Assembly (NCBI RefSeq): GCF_003945595.2
Contig: NW_024104332.1
Span: 2,418,001-2,482,000 of the forward strand
DNA from: Pipra filicauda
Taxonomy: Eukaryota > Chordata > Aves > Passeriformes > Pipridae
Reading direction: 5' to 3'
DNA: 64,000 nucleotides
The position numbers were made by a program, and so were the translations under genes. The notes beneath the pieces were generated by a model. That model saw only the letters and a program-made list of their open reading frames with translations. It was not told the origin of the DNA and ran no database searches. Numbering within the stretch: position 1 is the first letter of the stretch; the number at the start of each line of letters is the position of its first letter. Of this stretch, positions 1 to 10,400 are shown in pieces.

Positions 1-425
1 CAGGCCTGGCCTCTGCAGAACTCTTGGCTATGGAATGAAGACACACAGTGAGTCCTGGAGGAGGGTTTCTGCCTTCACAGCAATCGAGCAAGGCTGCAAT
101 GCAAATCTGACTCTGCAGAAAGGGCCAAGGTGCACAGCTTATCCCACAGGATGACATGGCTCAAAATGCTGATCAGACTCCAGCTCCTGCAGTTTGGAGT
201 CTGTGTGGCCCCCGTGGATCTGCAAACTGTCACCAACTGCTACCCGGGACTGTGCTTCAGAGGTTATTCAGGAAAGGTGGTTTTAATTACCCTTTTCAAT
301 GAAGAATGAATATGGCAAACCAATTTTAAATGAAACACACAATTACTTACTGAATTAACACAAAAAAATGTGAAATAAGGACAAAGGGAGATTATAAAGA
401 TGAACAATAAGATGATTTTACTCAC
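1..425 (-). other. MAP2: MAP2 intron, partial (runs off the left edge)
   Basis: This is sequence 3' of the last visible exon. I searched the minus strand for the mammalian alternative exon that can follow this position and for the proline-rich exon, and saw neither. No repeat was recognised. Confidence 0.8.
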
Positions 426-487
426 TGAGAGTTTTTCCTTTGCTTGTTTAAATACACCAGGAGCCTGGTTTGTTTCACCACCTGCTG
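426..487 (-). CDS. MAP2: MAP2 short exon AAGGE...KEKLS (residues ~1524-1544), last exon in the window
   Basis: This 62-nt exon encodes (A)AGGETNQAPGVFKQAKEKLS, matching mammalian AAGGES...VFKQAKDKVS. It enters in phase 1 and leaves in phase 0, the only phase change in the visible gene, at the strong donor CTCA|GTGAGT. The acceptor TTCTCAG|CAGCAGG is a triple CAG that offers alternative in-frame 3' splice sites removing one or two alanines. The proline-rich region, the tubulin-binding repeats and the C-terminus would follow beyond the left edge. Confidence 0.93.
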
Positions 488-1411
488 CTGAGAAACCCAA
501 AGAAAGACTTGATAGTTAAAAACAATAATAAGAAGCATTTCTATTTAGTACATTTGATAGAACAATTAAATGCCTTGGAACTCACGTGCAAAGCAAGTAC
601 TTTGTGAATTACTCTCACTGAACTGTATACAGAAATGTACTTAGTAATTTCCTGTATTCATCTTACTTGGGGTAAAATGGTACGTGTTTCAAACAAATTG
701 AAATTTTGTATTCATATTCCTAGAAGTCTAGAAACTAAAAAAGTTCAAGAAATAGCTGACAGCTAAAAGAGTCTCTGGTCTGAAGGTTGATCCTCAGACA
801 ACTTAGTATTCTGATTTTCAGGACTGTCCTCTAAAAATTAGGCACCTTTAAGTCACCCACAAACTAAAATTTTAAGAGAGGCCTCTAACATATTAGCCAA
901 CATTCCTAATGGAAAGAGAGAGATTCACTGCTGAATTATCATCCTAGTTGTGTCAACAAGGTCAACTAAGCCCCTAGACTTCAGAAATCCAATTTATATC
1001 TGGGACATCAAGTATGTTGATTCAGTATTTCATTTATCTGATGCAACACGGTTTGAGATAAGATTTTTCTTTTTGATTTAGGATTCCATCTCAAGTTTTT
1101 GAATGGGGCAGCTTTTTGGAAAGCTTCACCCTAGTGCTGCCACTCAGGAAGTGATGTACCACACAAAAATTAGATGTGAAATCGTCTGATACCTGTGCCA
1201 GGATGCCCTTGGTAAACACAGAAGCAAGGACAACAGGCACAAATGACAACCTTCTGCTATGAACCCAACTGTTTTCCAACCCTAAAACCAACCCTAATGC
1301 CTCATGCAGGACAGGTCAGGTTAATTTTTTCCTTTTCCAGCGTGGTTCCCAGGTGTAATGAGATCACCCCTGGTTTTCTGTCACACTTCCCACTCTAGTT
1401 CTGCCCTCTTA

Positions 1412-1438
1412 ATATATATATATATATATATATATATA
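1412..1438. repeat. (TA)n dinucleotide microsatellite
   Basis: About 13 uninterrupted TA units lie in an intron. This is a simple repeat, probably length-variable, with no function evident. Confidence 0.95.
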
Positions 1439-3459
1439 CACTTAAAAAAATTGAGGAGTAGGAGAGAAAACTTGTGAGGAGGAAAAGAATATATAACTGT
1501 GCACTTCAGTTCTTCTGAATTTGTAACAGGGATAAATACAACACAGCCCTTCCATGTCACACTTTATCACATCTGTTACTGCTGGTTTGGGTCTGGTTTG
1601 CATCTCTTCTCTGATTAAATAATTGCAAATAGCTTCTTTCCTCCTCCTCCTAGCATTGAACACTAACCAGTCACCACTGTGACTGTGCTGAGCTGCTTGT
1701 GCTGATGTACCTGAAAGCACCACAACTTCACCATCTGAACACAAGATCTCTACAGGCCCTGTGGCTTAAACACACAACAAACATGTTTTACCTCAGGGGG
1801 GTGACCCCAGAATTGAAGACAAGGAACAGAAGTGTGTCACAGCCAGGTCATTGTTCTGGCCTTGTCACCAAAGCACTCCTCTGGTGGCAGAGCTGCAGTG
1901 GCATTTCACAGCCTCTGACAAAACAATCCAGGCTGGGGTTTCCCTCATGGGAGCTACACCAGTCAAGGCAAAGACTTCACAACTCTTTCCTCTGGGCTGG
2001 CCACACAGTTTCTTTTTCAAATGTCAAGGATGAGCCTCTCAAAAAGCAGCCCCTCCCTCGTGGATATGTTGATCTAAGTTACTGGTATTTGCCAGTGCTT
2101 ACCAGTGATATGGGAATTTTTTTTTCTGCTATTGAGGGGCATTACGGGAAAGATGTAATTTGTTGGGCCACTACACAGAAAATAAAAGCAAATATCAACT
2201 TTTTTTGGTAGTATCTAATAACTTATTTCTTATATCTTATAATCTTATTTTGGTTGTATCATAACTGGACATGTTTCATTTTAAAGTCACAATAAATGCA
2301 ACATGGACATTTTAACTGACTGCCACACACTCAAAGCTCTATAGACTACACTGCCAAGTGACTTTTGGGGGGCTGCATTAGCCAGGCATCACTAAAGCTG
2401 ACAAGACCACTCCAATCAGGAAGCACTGACAGTCAAAACTGGCTTCAAGAAATGGTGCTAGATTTTAGAAAAAAGGAAAATCGGAAAGAGACAACGTCCT
2501 AGATTCCAGATCTTGGAAAGAGCTGAATGACAGGCTCAAGCTCAATGATACACAGGATAACATATGGGCCACGTGCACTCTTAGAGTATCACATAGCTTT
2601 GCACTCTTTCTCATGGCTTCCCCTCGAGTCCTATCAGGAAGTACAAAAACGTGAGGTAGAAGAAAATAATGGATACTGTAAATTTTCCAGCAACAATGAG
2701 GACGCTGAAACATTCTAAGAGATATTTTTGTTCACTCTGTGGCATGGTTCAAGCTCCTCTGCTTTAGAGCTCAAACCTCATTAGTTTTATGTCCATCATT
2801 TTGGTTGCTTTCCACCTCAGGATTTAAAAGTACGGGAAGGTAGTTTTTGTATTGTACTTTTCATTTTGACTAATATATCTGCTTTACTATGTATTGGAGT
2901 GAGAGAGAAAAAGCTCTGACTGTTGCCAGGCAGTGCACATTTAAGGCACAGGGCAGATTTCCTTATGCAAGTCCATTTGTATGACTCAGGCCTCTCCAGG
3001 ATGCTATGGGCCAGAATAATTCAGAGGAGGTAGCAGTAAAGTACTTGAGGGCAAAACAGCATGACCACATGGCTGTAGAGGTCTAGATGAAGTTGAGAAC
3101 ACTAAAAAGCCTACATTATTTTCCCCCCATTTCCACAGCCTATTGAACTCCCTGGGGCTTTTGAAAGAATATGTGAATTATGGGTCATGACTTCTGAGCT
3201 ATCAAGCTGTGCTTCAGCAAACAGCAAGAAAAAGCAAGAAGGGTTGTTTTTAATCCTTTTGTACATTCCTCACTCTTGGGTAAGTTCTGGTCTAGAGTGA
3301 AAGTTAGGAGAGCCCAGAGACTGCAAACTGAGGAGGAGCCATCAGTGCAATTCAGAGGGGCATGGACCAGCCTTTCCTTCCCTCACTCCATTTCTCCTGA
3401 GAGGGGCAAGTAGAAGGACCAGAGTCAGTCGCGAGAGCAAGGTGTGGTGTCTTCAGGAA

Positions 3460-5330
3460 GCTGACTGGAAAAGATGACCTCCTTGATCTGCTGCTTGTCA
3501 ATGGAGCAGATCTCGTGAGCGAAGCAGAGATTGGGGGCCGTCCTGGCCACAGCAACCACGAAGCCATTAAGTTCAAAATCTTTGCTAACAGGAGGAAAAG
3601 CTCCAGCAAAATCTCAACTCTGGACATGAGGAGAGCAGACTTCAGGCTGCCCAGAGAATTAGTATGATCCCCTGGGATTCATCCCAGAATCCTCAAAGAC
3701 CTGCTGATATCATTGCACAACCTCTCTCCATGTTTTTTGACTGGTCCTGGGAATCTGGAGAGGTCCCACCCAGAAGCTGGTGAATATTGTCCTGATTTCG
3801 AAGAAGGGCAAGAAAAAGAAAAATCTATCATAAATTAAAATGTGGGAATTCAGAGTTTCAGTGACTCAGAGTTGGGGACTTGAGCCCTGTAGTGGGATCA
3901 GGGGGAGGAAGAGGATGTAGAGGAGGATGAGGAGGGGTGTACAGCTAGATGTGATATGTTTTTTTTCTCAGACCTTGCTACAAACAGTGAAAAAAATTCT
4001 CGATGGACCCCAGAAACTACAAGCCTGTCAGTCTGACTTCAGTGCCTGGTAAAGTTATGGAGAAGATTATTCTGGGAAGTATGGAAAAAACACCTCAAAG
4101 ACAACACTGTCATCAGTCACAGCCAGCAAGGCTTCATGAGAGGAAAGTCCTGCTTATCAAACCTGATTTCCTTCTCTGACAAGGTAACCCACCTAGCTGA
4201 TCACAGGAAGCCAGCTGATGTAATCTTTTGAGGTTTCAGTAAAGCTTTCAGTAGTGACTCTCACAGGATCCTTCTGCACAAAATGTCCAGCCCAGAGCTG
4301 GATAAACACATCATGTGGTGGGTGAGCAATTGGCTCATCAGACTGGCCACCTGTCACTATGGGGTTCTGCAGGGCTCCATCTTGGGCCCTGTGCTCTTCA
4401 GCATCTCACAAATGACTTGGACGCAGGACTGGAAGGGACACTGAGCAAGTTTGCAGATGACACAAAACTGGGAGGAGCTGTTGACTCCCTCGAAGGCAGG
4501 GAGGCCCTGCAGAGAGACCTCAACAAATTAGAGGGCTGGGCAATCACCAACCATGGGAAGTTCAACAAGGGGAAGGGCAGGATTCTGTACCTGGGATGGG
4601 GCAATCCCAGATGTATGGACAGACTGGGGAACGAGGTGCTGGAAAGCAGTGCCAAGGAAAGGGACCTGGGGGTCCTGGTCAATGGCCAGTTGGCCCTGAG
4701 TCAGCAGTGCCCTGGCAGCCAGGAGGGCCAACCATGTCCTGGGGGGCATCAGGCAAAGCATCGCCAGCCAGTCGAGGGGGGGGATTGTCCTGCTCTGCTC
4801 TGACCTGGGGCGGCCTCACCTGGAATATTGTGGCACTTCTGGACACTGAAACATAAGAAGATATTCAGCCATTAGAGAGCATCCAAAGGAGGGCAACGAA
4901 GATGGTGATGGGCCTTGAGGGGAAGCCATGTGAGGAGTGACTGAGGGCACTTGGTCTGTTCAGCCTGGAGAAGAGGAGACTGAGGGGAGACCTCACTGCA
5001 GTTACAACTTCCTCGTGAGGGGAAGAGGAGGGGCAGGCACTGATCTCTGGTGACCAGTGACAAGACCTGAGGGAATGGCCTGAAGTTGTGTCAGGGGAGG
5101 TTTAGGTTGGATATTGGAAAGAGGTGCTTCCCCCAGAGGGTGGCTGCTCACTGAACAGGCTCCCCAGGGAAGTGGTCACAGCACTAAGTCTGACAGAGTT
5201 CAAGAAGCATTTGGATGACACTCTCAGGCACATGGTGTGACTCTTGGGGATGGTCCTGTGCAGGGCTAAGAGCTGGACTTGATTATCCTTGTGGGTCCCT
5301 TCCAACTCAACATAATGGAAGACAACCAGT
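3460..5330 (+). mobile_element. CR1-type LINE, rearranged and non-functional
   Basis: Translated in pieces, the plus strand shows CR1 landmarks in order. There is a post-endonuclease segment (LDMRRADF near 3.62 kb), then SWESGEVPP near 3.74 kb, NYKPVSLTSVPGKVMEKI near 4.02 kb, and the reverse-transcriptase remnants YGVLQGSILGPVLF (4.36 kb) and LSKFADDTKLGGAVDSLEG (4.44 kb). A C-terminal segment and a typical CR1 3' tail (GTGGGTCCCTTCCAACTC near 5.30 kb) follow. Frames change repeatedly and stops are present. Sequence between the endonuclease part and the RT is missing, and about 190 bp at roughly 3.81-4.00 kb has no CR1 counterpart. The copy is antisense to MAP2. The 5' edge is approximate. 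Confidence 0.88.
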
Positions 5331-6182
5331 AGACAATACAACCTTCCCACAGCTGAGGCATGGCATTAAACCTACTCTTGCATAACTTATCTGCGCATCT
5401 TCTTAAGAAATATCTGCATATCTTATAACTTGCATATCTTCTTATTGTATTTTCCCTAGTCAGACCTCCCTGCTGAGTCTGGTCTACATTTAGAACAGGA
5501 GTGACTCAATGGTGTAAAACTAGATTGGAATGACTTCCTAGGGACACTTTTGGTATTGCTCTGTTTAACCACACGATGTGTAATAAATCTTCCCATTAAT
5601 TTCTAAGCCATGAGAAGAGACCTATGCAGTTCTGCACTGTTCTTCTCTTAATAGCCCTGGTTTCACTCAAACACCCACTGCAGCATGTGTTTGTGCTATG
5701 TGACAGAAAACCTGGCCTCTTTTAGCTGGGCATTTTTTTTAAGATCACCAATTAAAGTCAAGATATTCATCCTTCCACCCTGAACTCACAGGAACAATGA
5801 ATAATATGAAGAAAATGCTGAAAGAGTTCTTTTGGTCCTCCAAATAATGATACACCTATCAAGTTGTAACAGGAATCATTTGTTTCTTCCTTTCATCTTC
5901 CTCTACCAATATTAAGATTTTTGCTTGGAATGCATTTCGTAGTGTGAGCCCAGATTTCTTCTCTCTCGGCTCCATGCTGCATGTGGCTGGATTCCCCCTG
6001 TGGATTTTGACTGTACAGCATAAACATCAGATTGGGAATTGTCAATGCAGATAACATCAATCAGCAAAAATATAAGTCTGAAACACTTCTTATTATGCAT
6101 GAGAGTAAAAAAGCAAAATAATGGAAATGCATACCATGGTTTAAGCTGTCAACATTTTCCCACCAGAAAAAAAAAGTCAGTT

Positions 6183-6195
6183 AAAAAAAAAAAAA
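6183..6195. repeat. A13 homopolymer
   Basis: A run of 13 A on the plus strand in the intron, about 0.3 kb from the next exon. No other feature is associated with it. Confidence 0.9.
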
Positions 6196-6512
6196 GAATA
6201 GAATGATGAGTAGAGATTCCTAGAACACCACACTCTAAGCACGATGCCAAGTTACAACAACAGCACTTGGAGGCCCAAGCAACGACAAGCATACATGATC
6301 ATGGCCTCTATCAAATAAACAAATACCAGGAAAGAAAGAAGAAAAGAAAAAATGGTACAAAACACTAAAAAAAAGAAAAAAAGTACTATTTGTGAAGATT
6401 GATATTCTTGGAGGAAAAAAAAAAATAGAGAAGCTGCTATAGCCATGAGATTTACAAAAGAAAATGTCTATGTTTGCCAGCCACATTGCATAACTGAACA
6501 GAATGCAGTCAC

Positions 6513-6647
6513 CTGTCTGCTTCCGTTTAACACAGGAGAGATGAGTTGGTCTAGTATATTTGATAGCAGGTTTTAAAATGATTTTCCTGGAGGGAGAGTG
6601 GGCCTGAACTTCAGTTTTTTTAGCAAGTTCAGCTTTCTTATACACTG
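6513..6647 (-). CDS. MAP2: MAP2 exon AVYKKAELAKK...CVKRKQT (residues ~1479-1523)
   Basis: This 135-nt phase 1-1 exon encodes AVYKKAELAKKTEVQAHSPS and then RKIILKPAIKYTRPTHLSCVK. It is nearly identical to mammalian MAP2. It is basic and lies N-terminal to the proline-rich region that flanks the microtubule-binding repeats. In short isoforms it is the kind of exon the N-terminal region splices onto; the phase-1 donor at 23018 is compatible with its acceptor. The acceptor reads TTTTTGTCCGTAG|CAGTG, and the donor ACAG|GTGACT is acceptable. Mammals read RKTTAAGGE across the next junction; this bird reads RKQTAAGGE. Confidence 0.95.
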
Positions 6648-7042
6648 CTACGGACAAAAAGAACACAAAAACACAGAATCAGGAAAAAAACCCAGCAAAC
6701 AGTTTCATATGACACATCAAGTGGCAGGCCCACTGCTCCACAGCTCCAACCCAACGCGCCGCTTTTACTGGGGGCAACGTCGAAGAGGGGAAGCGCCAGT
6801 GCATTAACTCACATGCGTTACCCGGTGGCCAGTGGGGATGTCTGTAATGAAACAGGGCCAGTGGAGCAGTGAGCCTTGCACATGGCTTCTCATATATTTG
6901 TACAATGTCTCATTAAAAAAACACCACCATTAATACTGTTACGGTGCATATTGTGTACAAGAGATTAACCGCGTAGTATTGTAAAACAGTAAGAAAATAA
7001 AACAAATTTAAAAAATACTGTAATAGGGAGTGGTATATGAAC
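6648..7042 (-). other. MAP2: Short MAP2 intron (395 bp) with a CpG-containing core
   Basis: This intron follows the weak donor at 7042. Its centre (about 6750-6835) has several CpG dinucleotides and a higher GC content than the surrounding AT-rich intron. The rest is AT-rich. If the intron is retained, the frame closes 11 codons in, with the stop at 7008-7010. Confidence 0.85.
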
Positions 7043-7249
7043 CTTTTTTCCTTCTCACTTCATCTCTGGAGAGTGTGCTAGGCTCCTTTTTAGCTATTTT
7101 CCTTTCAGGAGTAGAAATCCTGCCTCTCCCAGTTTTAAAAGGTTTCTCTTTTTTATGCTTATCGAGAGATGATCTTCGCAATTCTCTCTCTGCCTTCTCC
7201 TCTTTAGGAACAGTCTCTAACTGTTCAGTCATGATGCTCCTATCATCAT
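7043..7249 (-). CDS. MAP2: MAP2 exon downstream of the projection domain (residues ~1410-1478)
   Basis: This 207-nt phase 1-1 exon begins DDDRSIMTEQLETVPKEEK and contains the basic KEKPFKTGRGRISTPERK stretch, ending SRDEVRRKK. It matches the mammalian segment between the large exon and the AVYKKAELAKK exon, which short MAP2c-type isoforms skip together with the large exon. The polarity shifts from acidic to basic here, marking the approach to the tubulin-binding half. The acceptor is GATCCTACAG|ATGATG. The donor AAAAAAG|GTTCAT is poor at +3 to +6. If it is not used, translation reads on as GSYTTPYYSIF and stops at 7008-7010, before the microtubule-binding repeats. Confidence 0.95.
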
Positions 7250-7498
7250 CTGTAGGATCAGAGCAAATTGTAACAACAAACAAAAGATTAGTAACAAATG
7301 TTAACAATACTGTGGTGGAGCAGGGGGAAAAACAGTTGAAGACAGAGCAGACAATAAAAAAAAAAAAGGCAGACTATTTTTACCATTTTTCTGAAACATG
7401 CTGAGATTACTACTATAACTGTAATAATTTTGCTTTTCAATCACTATGATTTGGAAGCAAAAATATTCAACAGACAAAACAGAAAGGATAATGCACAC
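7250..7498 (-). other. MAP2: Short MAP2 intron (249 bp)
   Basis: This intron separates the large projection exon from the DDDRSIMTEQ exon. It includes an A12 tract at 7356-7367 (T12 on the transcribed strand's mRNA sense). If it is retained, the reading frame from the large exon closes about ten codons in, at 7467-7469. Confidence 0.88.
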
Positions 7499-10400
7499 CT
7501 TGAGTGTCTGCCCAGAGACTGTCTGTGTCCATGACGGAGTCATCAATTGTTGTTTCATCTTTGTAATCATCACAAATCTCTGTCTTGTAGTCGGTGAGCA
7601 GGATTTCTTCTCTCTGGGGTGAAGCAGGAGCCTCTGGGGAGCCCTCCTTGGGTTCAATTTCCACTTCTTCAACCTCCAGCTCCTCTTCAGCCTGGGAGTC
7701 TCCTGTTTCGATGTCTTCTTGCTGAGTAGCAGCAAAGCGCACACTGTGAGAAGCAGATTCACCCTCATCAACTGTTGTCTGCACCACTGTGATAAAGTCA
7801 TCCTCCACTGTCACCACCGATTCAATAATGCCTTTCAGTTCAGGCACTGCTTCTGGGCTACCCTTGGCTAGCATTTCTTCAGCAGCAGGCTCCCCAAAGC
7901 CTGGGGGCATTTCTGATACAAGATGCTGTTTATCCTCTTCTTTTTCTTCTTGCTCTACTTCCACCTCTTCTTCCTTGTGTTCTTCCCCCTTTGTGGCCCC
8001 AGCTGCCACTTCACATGGCAGCAGCTTTTGGGTTTCCATAGGTTTCACAGCTGTATCAGGAATCTTTTCAGCTCCTTCTGCAGGCTGTGGTATGCTCTCC
8101 ATCTGGATCTCAGCAGGCTCTTCCCGGAGATGCTCAGCTTTGGAAAGGAGCTGCTCCATAGAAGTCTCCTTTGCTGGTAACTCTGCAGGTAACTCTTCCC
8201 CAGACATGGGAGGTTTTGGAGGTTCTGCTTTGACATCCTCTGGTTTCACAGATTCTCCATTCAAACCTTCTTGGGCTTGGTCATGCTCTCCACTAGATTC
8301 GTAAGACTCCTCTTTATCAACTGCCTCTTGATGTACCAGATCAGGCTTAGGAACTTTTTCCTTAATTTCTGTTTCTGACAGTTTGGTGCCATCCTTCATG
8401 TAACTAGGCTCGGTCTTGGAAAGCAGATCTGCATCCTTTGCTTCTCTGGAGAACATGGTCTCATCTTTCTGCTGAGCGTCTTTGGGTTCAGCCTCTGCTC
8501 TTTTAACAGAGGAAACAACCTCACCAATCTTAGCATCTAACTGACTCTGATTTTCTTGGTCAGCTCTCCTTGCAGCTACTTCCATATCGTGCTTTATAGC
8601 ATTGTAATCTGGTTTTACCAAAGTTTCTGTCTCAGCTATTTCAGGAACAACACTAAGAGTCTTCTCTTTCTCTATCAACAAAGAAACAGAATCCTTTTCT
8701 ACTGCTATCTGTGAAGCAGGTATTCTGTCAAACATGGTATCACCAGGTAAATGAACTTTACCAGTCACACTTTCTTCTTTCCTTTCTGACATTGCCTCAG
8801 CTCTTGTCTTCTCTGGCTCTGCTCCTTTAATGGGACAGACCTCTTTAGAGTCAACTTGATATTCACTTCTTTCTAGCACAGTATCTAGCTTCTCTTTTTT
8901 CTCCTGCTCCAAGTCCCTCACCAGAATTGACTCACCATGCTGACTTAAGTCCTTTTCCCTAAGGAATTCTTCTTTTGATTTTTCAGCGGCTGCCAGCTTC
9001 ACTTCCACTAAAGACAAGTCGGGAGCCAAGCCGCGTCTCAGTTTTTCATCTGTGCCTTCGTAGAAGGGACAGGTTTCACTCGTTAAATTCTCACTGTCCT
9101 GAACTGGAGAAGGGAGTGGGACTGTGTACTTATTGAAAACACAGTAGCCCAAGTCTTCCAGCTGACTTTCAGCTTTAAGAATTACGTGGTTTTCATCTGT
9201 CACAGGTGGCAGGGCTGTGCTGCTGTCTTCCACAACAGCGTCAGAAGGAACTGGCTTCTTCTGCGCCACCTCAGCATCTGCACTCACAGAGGCTAATCTA
9301 GATCTTGTCCCTGCCAAGTCTAACATTTCAGGCAGGTCAGGAGCCAGGACAGCCCCATTTTTGTAATAATCTTTGGCCTGGAAAGATGATTCAACTGAGG
9401 TTTCAGGTTGGACTTTTTCTTCTGGTGTTGCTTTTTCTTCTGCAATGTGCTCATCTTCCTCTCTACTATCAATGGGGAAGCAGGGGGCCTTCTCCAGTGC
9501 TGGTGTGGTCGCTGGCAAGTAGTCATCACCTTCATCCATACTTCCACTAGTGTTAGTTAGAATATCTGAAGCCAGGGGAGAAAGATCATGTGCACGACCA
9601 AAGCTAAATCCTAGAGCTATTGAATCCAGGCAAGACATGGGCAAGTTAATAGACATACTTCTCTGTTCAATTGCAGATCTCCCCCCAAGTCCCAAACTCC
9701 TGCTCAGAGTCAGATCATCTTTATTTTTACTGTGAAGTTCTCTCTTATCCCCATAGACTTTGGGGTCAATAGTGAACATTCTTTCTGTTGGGGAGCTGGG
9801 TTCTTCGGATGTGTCTGGTGTATAGCTCTGAGCCAGGGTACTGTACCCCATTTCGTGAGCATGCACAGCCTGCTGCTGATTTAATTCTGTCTGTAATTCT
9901 TCCTCCTCCTCCTCCTCCTCCTCCTCCTCCTCTTCATCTTCTGGTATTAGACGACCTCTCTGATAAGGCTCATATATACTCTCTTTAGTGTCACTTAGCT
10001 CATAGTAATCACTGCCTTGTTTCAGACCATCTGCTTTGAAGGCTTCCTCTTTCAGAGCAGAGGTTTCAAAATACTTCGACATTCCTGAACGATCTTCCTC
10101 CTCTTTCATTTGATGAGGAGCTGAAACACTTGTCTTATCCTCCTTGGCATCTTTTTTAACATCTTTTTCTTCAAGACTAGAAGTCTTTTCAGTGGTTAAA
10201 CCTGGTGCCTCAAGGGCTTTCTCTATTACTCCGGATAACTGAGTGGTATCAGGGTGCTCTACTGTTTTCTCAAGAGTCCATTCATGGCTTAACTTGGCTG
10301 GGAGTAGCTGTGTGCTTGGCTCTGCCTCCTTTTTCATGTCTACTGTTGCTGGGAGCACACTTCGGTCCTTTTCTTTTTCTGTTTTGAGAGTATCAGGTGA

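Larger units (their letters stand above)
488..6512 (-). other. MAP2: MAP2 intron containing a CR1 LINE remnant
   Basis: This 6.0-kb intron lies between the CVKRKQT exon and the AAGGE exon. It holds a TA repeat near 1.4 kb, a long degraded CR1 copy on the opposite strand (about 3.46-5.33 kb), a short run of repeated TGCATATCTT-like words near 5.39-5.45 kb, and a 13-A tract at 6183. No additional exon could be supported. Confidence 0.85.

Noticed and set aside
1..425. Possible alternative MAP2 exon that follows the KEKLS exon in some mammalian isoforms
   Set aside because: No matching peptide was found in any minus-strand frame here. It may lie beyond the window edge or be absent.
4315..4803. 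162-codon plus-strand open frame resembling a protein gene
   Set aside because: It is part of the decayed CR1 reverse transcriptase, with frame changes on both sides, not a host gene.
7789..8304. 171-codon plus-strand open frame opposite the large MAP2 exon
   Set aside because: It is a shadow of the long minus-strand coding exon. The Ser/Gly/Ala-rich translation is what antisense acidic codons give, and it has no recognisable domain.
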